A stretch of 35,000 nucleotides of DNA from Neocallimastix lanati (nom. inval.). Taxonomy: Eukaryota > Neocallimastigomycota > Neocallimastigomycetes > Neocallimastigales > Neocallimastigaceae. Location of the stretch: NCBI GenBank assembly GCA_016946835.1, contig JACVTC010000026.1:145001-180000 (forward strand), given 5' to 3'. The notes under the pieces are model-generated. The model saw nothing but the letters and a program-made list of their open reading frames with translations, made no database searches and had not been told where the DNA came from. Shown piece by piece: positions 13,243 to 25,526 of the stretch. How positions within the stretch are numbered: position 1 is the first letter of the stretch; each line of letters opens with the position of its first letter. Made by a program: the position numbers and the translations under genes.

Positions 13243-13561
13243 TTTTTTTTTTTTTTACTTTTATTATCATTTTTTATTTTTTCTTCTTTAAGCCTTCGTT
13301 GAGTTTCATCGATGGTTATTCGATTATGTAATGAAAGGTCTTCTGGTTTTGTTCCTTTTAATTTTCTATTTAATAAATATGTAGGCTTAATAGATATATA
13401 CATATGTATTCAAAAGAAAAAAAAAAAAGTAATAGTAATAATTATAATAATAGTAATATTAATAATAACAAAATAGTTTAAATATATATATATATATATA
13501 TATTAATATTAAATTTATCGTTAATAAAAAGTATATTATTTAAGATGTTTTATAATTATAA

Positions 13562-13595
<34 letters not shown>

Positions 13596-15610
13596 ACCAA
13601 AAATGGTCCATCTGCCTTCTTTTTTAAATATTTATTTGGAATACTTTCTTTGAAAATAATTTCTTTTTGTAAAGGTATCGATGATCTTGGACGATTGATA
13701 TTCTTTTTCTTCCAATCCTATTAAATTGAAATAAATAAAAAAAAAAAAAAAAAAAAAATTAAATATAAAATAAAAAAAATTAAATAAAAAATAAAAAATT
13801 AAAACATAATAAAAATTATATGTTTATTGTTAAAAAAATATAGATATATATATAATTTTAATAAATATTATAATTCATATTTAATTATGTATATATATAT
13901 ATTTTTTGTTTGTGTGTTTGTTTTTCTTTGTTTCAGTTATTATTTTTTTTTTTTACTCTTTCATATAATTTTTTATTATTATTATTATTTTTTGATATTT
14001 TTATCTTTAATTGGATGATATATTTCTTACACTTAATGCTTTAGTATTCTTAATCACACTTTCAGGTATAGTCGAGATAGGTAGGGAAAGTTTTTCCTTT
14101 TTTGTTAATATCTCTGTAAGATGTTCAAATTCATAACCAGTATAATTATCATCTTCAAGATTTAATGTGGCAAACCGTTTTTCATTTAATGTATAAATAT
14201 CTTGTTCTTGTTCTGGTTCTTGTTCTGGTTCTTGATTTGGTTCCTGTTCTTGATCTTGACAATTGACATTTTCGTCGTGGTCCTGATTTCCAAAGGTGTC
14301 AAGGGAAGCAGCATAATGATCCTCATCAATCTTATAATGTTTATAAGGTGATGATAGTGGTGGTGATGATGATGATGATGATGATGAGGGAGTATCCGTA
14401 GTAGTAGTAATACACATAGAAGAAGTATTATTGGATAAGATATTTACACCTCTCTGGGAAGCAAGTGAAAGTGATTCTTTAGAGGGAGAAATGGATTTGA
14501 AAGAACGCGATCCATAATACGAAACACTTTGAGGATATTGAAGTTGAGAAAGATTTTGTTGTGATCGTGAATGTGATCGTGAATGGGGTGGTGATTGAGA
14601 TTTTAATTGGGATTTTGATTGGGATCTGGACCTAGATTTTAATTGGGATCTTGACTGGGATTTCGACTGGGATTGTAATGGCGACTGTAATTGTGATTGT
14701 GACTGTGACTGTGATTGTGAATTTAAATGGGATTTAGATAGTGATTTGGATTGGGATTGTAATTGTGATTGTGATTGTGATGGTGATTGTGATGGTGATG
14801 ATGATGGTGATTTTGAATTTAAATGTGATTTTGATAGTGATTGGTTTTGGGATGGTGATGGTGATTTTGAATTTAAATGTGATTTTGATGGGGATAAAGG
14901 AGTTTTATTATTGGAAGAAGAAACGGTTGGCGGGGGAAGATGATTTCGAAGAATGGAAGAAGATAAGGAAGTTTTTGAAGTTACGGAACGATCTGGCTTT
15001 AATCTGGAACCAAAATCTATTTTTTTTTCAGTATAACGATCAAGATTAGATTTATTCTGTGTATTCTGTGTACTCTGTGTATTCTGAGATGGGATAATAT
15101 TGACCCTTCGTAATTCATTCTCGTAAATTTTTTCACGATACATTCTATGAAGAAGTTGATGAGGATATTTACAGACTCCATCGTTCACCTTCGTCGAAAG
15201 GACATGATGAATTTTACTTGCTAACTCTTGCAATTTTTTTTCTTCATTTTCTAAAAAGGCACTTTCCATCTGTTGTCGTTGAACTTTAGCTTTTCTTTTA
15301 ATGTCATCATTAACTTTAAAAGTCTAATCATAAAAGAAAGAAAGAAAAAAAAAATGAAAAATGAAAATATGAAAATTTATGATTAAGAGATATTAAAATA
15401 TATATTTATGAAAATTAAAAAAAAATTAGGATTAAGAGTTATTGATATATATATATATATATATATATGAATATTAAAAAAAAAAAATTAGGATTAAGAG
15501 TTATTATTAATATATATATGAATGAATATTTAAAAAAAAATAGAATTAAGAGTTATTGATATATATATATATATATATATTATTTAAAAAAAAATAGAAT
15601 TAAGAGTTAT

Positions 15611-15645
<35 letters not shown>

Positions 15646-15891
15646 TATTAAAAAAAACAAAAAAAAAAAAAATTAGGATTAAGAGTTATTATTAATATAT
15701 ATATGAATGAATATTTTTAAAAAAAAAATTAGAATTAAGAGTTTTTGATATATATATATATATATATATTTTTTTTTCTTACATAATCAGTAACGTCTCT
15801 CAAGTATTGTTTATAAGCATAGAAATCAAAAATTTCTTTTCGACTATGAAAACCTCTCCAACTATAGAAATAGTTATGGTATATGTTATGA

Positions 15892-15944
<53 letters not shown>

Positions 15945-16406
15945 TTTTTATGTATATATATATAAATATATTTATATAAATGTAGGTATATATTCACATC
16001 ATTAATATATAATTATATATTACTTTGCCTATAATATTTATTTATTTTTTTTTTCTTATATATTGTTGTTATATTAACACACACACAAATATAAAAAAAA
16101 AAAAATTAAAAAATATTAAAAATGTTAAAAATAAAATAGAGATAGCTTACACTTTCTGTATAAGAATTGCTTTTTCATTATAATACTTTTTACGTATTAA
16201 TTTATTTTCTTTAATAATTCTTTCCTTTGTTTTTACTCTACTGATATATCCTCTATACGATTTTTGAATTTTTATTACTGATTTCCTATATTCATTATAT
16301 TCAAAAAATTTTTTAAATAAAAATATATATAATATATATATAATAAAAATAATAACAATAACAATAACAATAACAATAATAATAATAATAAATAATAATA
16401 ATAATA

Positions 16407-16451
<45 letters not shown>

Positions 16452-16536
16452 TAATAATAAGATAATAAGATATATGTATAGAAAAAAAAAAAAAAATTAA
16501 TATGTATAAAAATGAATATATATATATATAATGATT

Positions 16537-16580
<44 letters not shown>

Positions 16581-17082
16581 AATAAATCTCTATATTTTTT
16601 TTCTTTATATCTATGCCAAGTTAATTGAATTAAGGCGGCTGCATCATGTTCCTGTTTTCTAGTATCTTCCTCTTCTCTTTTTATATATTATTAAAATAGT
16701 AAAAAATAAATAAATAATAATAATAAATATATAATATATAATTATATTTTTAATAAAAATTAATATTATATTTATTCAATTCCAATATAAAATAATAATT
16801 TTAATATAAATACAATAAAAATAGTAATAAAAAATATACATATATGTATGTATGTATTTTTCAATTAGGTTTAAAATAATTAATTTTTATTTTTATTTTT
16901 ATTTTTATTTTTTTTTTTATTAATGTGAAATAATAGAGAAATAAATAATAATAATAATAATAATAATAAAAGAGGGGGAATATAATTACAAATATTTAAA
17001 AATATTTAATCTATTTAATCAAATTTCTTTCCTTTTTTGGTAAATTAAAAAAAAATATTATTGAATGTTAAACTCAATACTA

Positions 17083-17113
<31 letters not shown>

Positions 17114-17708
17114 GTTATAAAATAATGAAATGAAATAATATCTTCGAAATAATAACTTGAAAATGCTTTAAATTATTTAAAATAAAAAAATAAAAAATAA
17201 AAAAAAAGAAAAAAGAAAAAAGAATAGAACAAAAAATATATTAAAATATTGTTATAATTATTACTATATATTTTTTTTTATGATCAAAATAATTGTTATT
17301 ATAGTTATTATATTTTATTATTTTATTTTACATTCTTGTTACTTTTTTTTTTTTTTTTTTTTCTATTAAAATAATTCTACATTTTTATTAATTTTTTGAT
17401 TAAAATAATTGATATTATAATTATTATTTTTTTTATTTCTTTCCCCTCCTTATTTTATTTTATTTTATTTAATATATATATATATATTTATTATAATAAT
17501 ATATTATAAAATAATAATAATAATAATAGTAATAATAATAATAATAATTTAAATCTACACCCACCCACCCACACATATATATATTATAAAAAAATGATAT
17601 AATTTTAATTATATAATTTTAATTAATTATTTACTTTATTAACCGAAAGTACTCATCATATAAAATATTTCCACGAGTTGAATATAATTTTGAAAATTCA
17701 ACCGCCAT
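12444..17708 (-). CDS. SPATA17: SPATA17-like IQ-motif flagellar protein, 10 exons, 708 aa
   Basis: Spliced by me from GT-AG signals. Exons on the minus strand: 17635-17708, 16578-16676, 16151-16285, 15783-15861, 14031-15323, 13598-13717, 13259-13385, 12839-12941, 12594-12630, 12444-12503. All phases join without a stop and the frame ends in TAA. The N-terminus aligns with my memory of animal SPATA17: a short leader, then three IQ motifs (ALIQLTWHRYK in exon 2, IKIQKSYRGYISR in exon 3, LIQKVWRGFHSR across exons 3-4), a helix FYAYKQYLRDVTDY, and HHVLSTK at residues 168-174 matching the family's LLSTK. SPATA17 is known as a cilium/flagellum and sperm protein, and IQ motifs bind calmodulin. Animal forms are about 360 aa; the extra length is a Ser/Gln insertion in exon 5. 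The start is chosen because the leader fits the family. Intron 1 (958 nt) is unusually long. Confidence 0.85.
13001..13073. repeat. (AAAT)n microsatellite in intron 7 of the SPATA17-like gene
   Basis: About eighteen uninterrupted tetramers. The same tetramer is expanded at 18371-18480. Confidence 0.9.
14205..14255 (-). repeat. QEPEQEPEQEQ acidic repeat in the SPATA17-like protein
   Basis: A second short low-complexity patch of the exon 5 insertion: Gln-Glu-Pro units encoded by repeats of GGTTCTTGTTCT on the plus strand. A Ser/Pro run and a Thr run lie just N-terminal to it (about 14350-14415). It adds an acidic, disordered segment before the conserved C-terminal part. Confidence 0.8.
14560..14955 (-). 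repeat. Coding minisatellite: Ser/Gln/Lys/Leu insertion in the SPATA17-like protein
   Basis: Within exon 5, residues about 262-392 are made almost only of Ser, Gln, Lys, Leu, Arg, His, Asn and Pro. The peptide SKSHLNS recurs three times and is followed by SQSQSQ-, SKSQ- and SRSQ-type runs. On the plus strand this appears as GATTGTGATTGTGATTGG-like tracts and two near-copies of GATTTTGAATTTAAATGTGA. Seen directly: a codon-phase-preserving tandem repeat. It interrupts the family between the LSTK region and the C-terminal part. Plus-strand open frames here are antisense shadows. Confidence 0.85.
15379..15775. repeat. Minisatellite filling intron 4 of the SPATA17-like gene, 7 copies
   Basis: The motif (A)GGATTAAGAGTTATT or AGAATTAAGAGTTATT recurs at about 15379, 15426, 15488, 15541, 15594, 15672 and 15728, each followed by TA repeats and an A run. 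Two variants exist: one continues GATATATAT, the other ATTAATATATATATGAATGA (copies at 15488 and 15672). Units are about 50-80 bp and occupy nearly the whole intron (15324-15782). Confidence 0.9.
16346..16461. repeat. (AAT)n / (AACAAT)n tract in intron 2 of the SPATA17-like gene
   Basis: Trinucleotide AAT repeats preceded by ACAATA units, lying between exons 2 and 3. Confidence 0.85.
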
Positions 17709-17757
17709 TTTTATCTTTATAATTTCTACTCCTTAATTTCCTTTCTTTTCTCTTTCC

Positions 17758-17803
<46 letters not shown>

Positions 17804-17860
17804 TTTTTATTTAATATTCAAATAATATTATTAAATAGAATAGCTATTAAATATTTTTTA
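17709..17860 (-). promoter_or_regulatory. Putative leader and upstream region of the SPATA17-like gene
   Basis: Immediately 5' of the ATG the minus strand reads AGATAAAAATGG, an A-rich start context. It is preceded by a purine (A/G) tract of about 50 nt (plus strand TTTCCTTTCTTTTCTCTTTC) and then a poly-A run. Typical of 5' leaders in very AT-rich genomes; no specific promoter element can be named. Confidence 0.3.
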
Positions 17861-19540
<1,680 letters not shown>

Positions 19541-19544
19541 GGTA

Positions 19545-20275
<731 letters not shown>

Positions 20276-20479
20276 TATACACATTTATTCAATAATTAAT
20301 AATTAATACATAAATACTCTTATTTTTTTTTTTTTTTTATTACTTCAATCTATTACAACTATATTCATAAAGGCAAATGTTGTAATATTAATAATTATTA
20401 TATGAATAATAAAAAATTAGAAAACCTTTTTTTTTTTTTTCATAGAACTAAAAACTCTACTAAATTCAAATAGAAGAAC

Positions 20480-20524
<45 letters not shown>

Positions 20525-22285
20525 ATAATTCAAGAATAACATTGCCTCCTTAAACTACTTCAATCTTTTTTTTGTATTGTATTGTATATTGTAATGTATT
20601 GTATTATTTTGTATTGTACAAACTTTTTTTTTTTTTTTTTTTGTTTCTTTTTATCAAATTTGTTAACCCATCCTCCATTTAATTACATTTTTTTAGTTTT
20701 AACCTATAAAAGATATTTTAATTTAATTTAATATCTATTTAAGATTAAAATTATTAAAGTTAACACTCTTTTTTTTTATTTTATAAATTTTTAAACATTT
20801 TCAATAATAATAATGATAAAAACCCATTTTGTACATCAAAATATAATATAATATTATATAATATAATATAATATAATATAATATAATAATATATATTAAC
20901 TATATTTTATTTTATTCACTCTATTTGGTAATATAAACCATATAATTTACAAAATGATTATACATATAATATATATTAATATATATTAAATTATACTATT
21001 TAATAAGCTTTTTTTTTTTAACATTTTCTATTAAAATTATAAAAAAAAAAGAAAATAAAGTTTTTTATCTTTAATATTTTATTAATTTATTTTTGATATA
21101 TATTAATATATAGATACTAATAATTTAATATATTATGATATTTAATTTATATTTATATTAAAAAAAAAACGTTTTTTTTTATTTGTTTAAAATTTCTAAT
21201 ATAATTATCCTTTTCAACTAATATTAACTATTAACAATTTTTTTTATGTACATATTTTTTTTTTGCTTTCTTTTATAAAAAGTAATAACAATAATAATAA
21301 AAGTAATAATAATAATAATAATAAAAATATTATATTACTTTTAATTTTAAATCTATTTAATTATTGATTTTGAATAAATTAGTTTATTTTCAGCAAACCT
21401 AAAAAAGAACTAAATGGTTATTGAACGAATTCATCCTTCCTCTAATATTGATGAATATGCGTGGATGAAATGGGTGGATAATAAAATTATTATTTTTTTT
21501 TATTATTTCTATTAAATTATTAAAAAAAATTTTTTTTATCTCGAAATGGAAAATAATAATTTATTGTACCAATAAAAAAACAAAGATTTTTATTCAAAAA
21601 AAAAAAAATTTTTTTTTTAAAAAAAAAATGAATAAAGTTTTCCATTATAGCGTTTATCTATTTAATAACATTAAATAATAACATTTTATTAATAATAACA
21701 ACATTAAATAATAATAATCTTAATAATAATAAAAATTTAAGTAAAAAGATTTAAAACATAAAAAAAAAAAAACTTGAAAATAATAGAAGAAATATAAAAA
21801 ATATTTAAAAAAAAAAAAAAAAAAGAAATTTAGAAAATAACAATTTAAATATTTTTGAACCTGTTTAACCTACGAAGTTACATATTAAATAATAAAATTA
21901 AATAATAAAACTAATAATATTATTAATTAAAACGAATTATGGAATAGTATTTTTAAATATTAATAATATAACATTATATAATATATTAATAGTAATCATA
22001 AAATAGAATTAATTATTAAAAAAAAAAAAAATTGATAATTATATATTAATTAAAATATAAAAAAAAATTTTTAATTATTATATATAACATATATGATTAA
22101 TTTTATATCGTAAAATAATTAACGTTTTTACTTTTCTTTTTTAAGATTAAAATACAATAAATGAAATAAATAAGTAAAGAAAAAAAAATTCCATATAATA
22201 CTATAAAAATTTAATTATTAATAATAATAAATAATAATAATATTAACATAAGTTATAATAGGAAATAATAATAATAATAATAAAG

Positions 22286-22323
<38 letters not shown>

Positions 22324-22620
22324 TTAAATTTATAATAAATAGAATTAAAATTAACAAGAATCACTATAATATTAAAAAATATTAAAAACCAATAAATTAC
22401 AGTTCGATTTTTTAATTTTTGTTTTTGTTTTTATTTATGTTTTGCTTTATTTTGTTTCAACATAAATGTTAATTTTTTTTTTTATATATTCATAAATTTA
22501 AACAAACTAATATGAAACAAAACTATAAAAAAAAAAAAAATAATAATAATAATAATTAAAAATAAAAATAATAATAAAAATTCAATATATCTTTTAAGTA
22601 TAAAAATTTAATTAAATAAT
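20276..22620. other. Mostly gene-free AT-rich region
   Basis: Holds (TTTA)n at about 20480-20523, (TATAA)n at about 20842-20895, GTATT repeats near 20574-20620 and (AAT)n at about 22259-22322. The only coding-like scrap is the small frame at 21414-21515, listed separately. Confidence 0.5.
21414..21515 (+). CDS. Small orphan open frame, 33 aa, coding-like N-terminus
   Basis: An ATG at 21414 opens a frame starting MVIERIHPSSNIDEYAWM. Its first 24 residues use ordinary codons (CGA, CCT, TCC, GCG, TGG, GTG) unlike the surrounding AT tracts, then it dissolves into Ile/Phe/Tyr from an A/T run and stops at 21513-21515. A stop directly precedes the ATG, so this would be a true N-terminus. It could be the first exon of a gene whose remainder I cannot find, or a relict. 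Function unknown. Confidence 0.25.
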   Translation: MVIERIHPSSNIDEYAWMKWVDNKIIIFFYYFY

Positions 22621-22650
22621 ATTAAATTGTCTCAATTTTAAAAGGTATAG

Positions 22651-22658
22651 TCACGTCA
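22651..22658. promoter_or_regulatory. CRE-like site TCACGTCA
   Basis: Matches the cAMP-response element TGACGTCA at seven of eight positions and contains the intact ACGTCA half-site bound by many bZIP factors. It is isolated in AT-rich DNA immediately beside a perfect hairpin. No gene is adjacent, so function is doubtful. Confidence 0.2.
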
Positions 22659-22691
22659 CATCATGTATATGTCATCTTTAATACATGATGT
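22658..22691. repeat. Perfect 11-bp inverted repeat with 12-nt loop
   Basis: ACATCATGTAT at 22658-22668 is the exact reverse complement of ATACATGATGT at 22681-22691. The arms are mixed-sequence rather than simple AT repeats, so chance formation is less likely than for the many AT palindromes nearby. Confidence 0.6.
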
Positions 22692-22990
22692 CTACTAATT
22701 AATTAATTTATTATTATTAATAGTAGTAGTAATAGTAATAATAATAATAGTGTCATTTATTATTAGTAATGATAATAATATTATTATTATGATTAAAAAT
22801 GATTTTTTTTAATTTTTATATTTATGCATTTGTATGTAATTTTTTTTCTTTTTTTTTTTTTAAAATTTTTATTATCATTTAAAATTATACAAAGTTTTAT
22901 GTATGTAATAGTTTATTTTTTTTTTTCATTTTTTTTTATAATTTTTAAAAAAAAATATAATCACAAAAATTGAAATAGTTTAAATAAAGG

Positions 22991-23105
22991 AACTGTGAAA
23001 TTATGGCAGTGCATAATTAAATAGTAGTTACGGTCTATTATGATTAAAAATAACCGTACAACTATGGCAGTACATAATTTAAATAGTGTTAATGGTTTGT
23101 TACAT
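22991..23105. repeat. Two diverged tandem copies of a ~61-bp unit
   Basis: TATGGCAGTGCATAATTAAA at 23002 recurs as TATGGCAGTACATAATTTAA at 23063. The similarity extends to about 10 bp before (AACTGTGAAAT against AACCGTACAAC) and about 25 bp after. A TACGGT/ACCGTA inverted pair (about 23029-23034 and 23053-23058) links the copies. It lies directly beside the palindromic element at 23130-23197. Confidence 0.7.
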
Positions 23106-23129
23106 AAAAAAAAAATAAATTTTTTTTTT

Positions 23130-23197
23130 TTAAATAGGGGGAGAGTTGCATTTTCCCAAATTGCAATTTGGCGAAATGCCTACTCCCTTTTAAATAA
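23130..23197. repeat. GC-richer palindromic element (hairpin; MITE-like or structured RNA)
   Basis: An imperfect inverted repeat of about 30 bp per arm: TAGGGGGAGAGTTGCATTTT on the left pairs with GCGAAATGCCTACTCCC on the right. It is centred on the perfect 16-bp palindrome CCAAATTGCAATTTGG at 23156-23171, and outer TTTAAAT / TTTTAAAT sequences extend the symmetry. It is the most GC-rich short segment in the intergenic regions. With the adjacent direct repeat it resembles a miniature transposon remnant; no transposase is present. A structured RNA or protein-binding palindrome is possible. Confidence 0.55.
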
Positions 23198-24744
23198 ATT
23201 ATATTAAAAGATTAGGTTACTTTATTAATCATAAAGGTTATAATGATATAGTTAAAAATAGAGTATTCATTTAGTTTTTTTTTTTTTTTTTTAATGTATT
23301 GTAATTGAATATTCTAATAGGTTCTAATAGGTTATTATATATTTATATATTATTAGTTATATATTTTTTCTTTATTTTCCTTTATTTTATAGTTATATAT
23401 CATATTTTAATTTAAATTAATTTTATATAAAAGAAAACAAAACAAAACAAAAAAAAATCATATTGATTAATTACTTCATATATATTAATAATAACAATAA
23501 TTATTTAATTTTATTTTATTTTATTCAATCTGTACCTTTAATTCATATTCTACTAATTATTTTATTTTATTTTAATTAATTTTATTTTATTAATATTTTA
23601 TTTTTATATAAATTAAGGTTTTAATTTCTATTTTAATTATATTCAATCTTTTTTTCTATTTTTAGTAATTTTATCAAATTGATTGAATTAAACTAATATA
23701 TATAAAATATATATATATATAAATATATATAACTATATTTCATAAAATAAATAAAATATATATATACTGCTTTTTTATATGTTAAAACTATAAATAATAT
23801 ATATAAGAAAGGATTGTAAAGATAATAAATAAGTTATTATATATAGATATAAAGTTGTATATAAATCAATACAAAAATTCTATCTTTTATATTTTGTAAA
23901 AAAAAAAAAATAAAAAGAAATTGTATATAATATCAATTAAATTAGTATATAACTCTTTATACATTTTTATACATATTTATTGTCACAAAACTTTAAAAAT
24001 TAATTCAATGTAGTTATTTTCGATAACTTCTATTAAACTATATTTTTGTATGAATAGTTGTATGAAACTACTAAATAAAATCATATGAACATTAAATAAA
24101 ATTAATTTAAGAGTTGAAAAAAAATTTAGAAACGTTCCATTTTTGAGACAAAACTAGAAAAAAAAATATTAAATTTAAGTTGAATATAAATTGATTTACC
24201 ATTTGTCCCTTTTTAAAACTTTTTAAATATTTATTATATAATTATTATATTACAGATTATATTTAAGGATAATATGCTTCTTTTTTATATGATATATATA
24301 TATATATAAATATAAATATAAAATAGTTATAAATGATATTTTATTTCATATCATGCTTCGATAGAATAGCAATAGTAGCAATAATTATAATAATATAACA
24401 ATTATAATAATAATTTATCAAATTAAATAAAGTAAAATATATATATAGATATTGCTCTTATATCATAGTACAGTTTTTTTTTTTTTTTTTTTTTTTTTTA
24501 TAGTATATCCTCTACTTTGAATATTAATCATTATCTGTTACAATTAGTAATTTTATATTTTATATTATTAATAATTAATATTTTTTGTTATCTTAGATTA
24601 ATATATAATAAAGTATATTGATAATATTTAAAAATTTAATTTATTAAAAATAAATAAAAACACGTTTTTTTTTTTTTAATTTATTATATCATTAATAGTA
24701 ATGATAATAATAATTTTATTATTGATTATTTATGAAAAAAATAG
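23198..24744. other. Gene-free AT-rich region
   Basis: Ordinary AT-rich intergenic sequence with short TTTTA, TA and A runs. Slightly more complex stretches (about 24000-24200) contain no open frame that I can support. Confidence 0.5.
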
Positions 24745-25526
24745 ATAAAACAAAATAAAACAAAACAAAATAAAATAAAATAAAATAAAAAAAAAAAAAA
24801 AAAAAAAAAATAAAATAAAATAAAATAAAATAAAATAAAATAAATAGTAGAATATAAATATAAGTACAGATTGAATAAAATAAAATAAAATAAAAAAAAA
24901 TAAAATAAAATAAAATAAAATAAAATAAAATAAAATAAATAGTAGAATATAAATATGAAGTACAGATTGAATAAAATAAAATAAAATAAAATAAAATAAA
25001 TAGTAGAAATATAAATATGAAGTACAGATTGAATAAAATAAACTAAACTAAAATAAAATAAATAGTAGAAATATAAATATGAAGTACAGATTGAATAAAT
25101 AAAATAAAATAAAATAAAATAAAATAAAATAAAATAAAATAAAATAAATAAATAAAATAAAATAAAATAAAATAAAATAAAATAAAATAAAATAAAATAA
25201 AATAAAATAAAATAAAATAAAATAAAATAAAATAAAATAAAATAAAATAAAATAAATAAATAAAATAAAATAAAATAAAATAAAATAAAATAAAATAAAA
25301 TAAAATAAATAAAATAAAATAAAATAAAATAAAATAAAATAAAATAAAATAAAATAAAATAAAATAAAATAAAATAAAATAAAATAAAATAAAATAAAAT
25401 AAAATAAAATAAAATAAATAAATAAAATAAAATAAAATAAAATAAAATAAAATAATAAATAAAATAAAATAAAATAAAATAAAATAAAATAAAATAAAAT
25501 AAAATAAAATAAAATAAAATAAAATA
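24745..25526. repeat. (TAAAA)n satellite with an embedded 39-bp minisatellite
   Basis: About 780 bp of pentamer TAAAA with TAAA slips. In its left third a unit reading AATAGTAGAATATAAATATG then AAGTACAGATTGAATAAAA occurs four times (about 24842, 24937, 24999 and 25061), separated by shrinking pentamer runs. The unique 35-39 bp core was therefore duplicated together with its flanking pentamers. Confidence 0.9.

Noticed and set aside
14741-15049. Plus-strand open frames of 102 and 65 codons (Ile/Val- and Asp/Cys-rich)
   Set aside because: Antisense shadows of the Ser/Gln repeat in exon 5 of the SPATA17-like gene; their composition follows directly from the repeat.
15800-15997. 65-codon minus-strand frame
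   Set aside because: Overlaps exon 4 of the SPATA17-like gene in another frame and is mostly a poly-A tract read as Phe.
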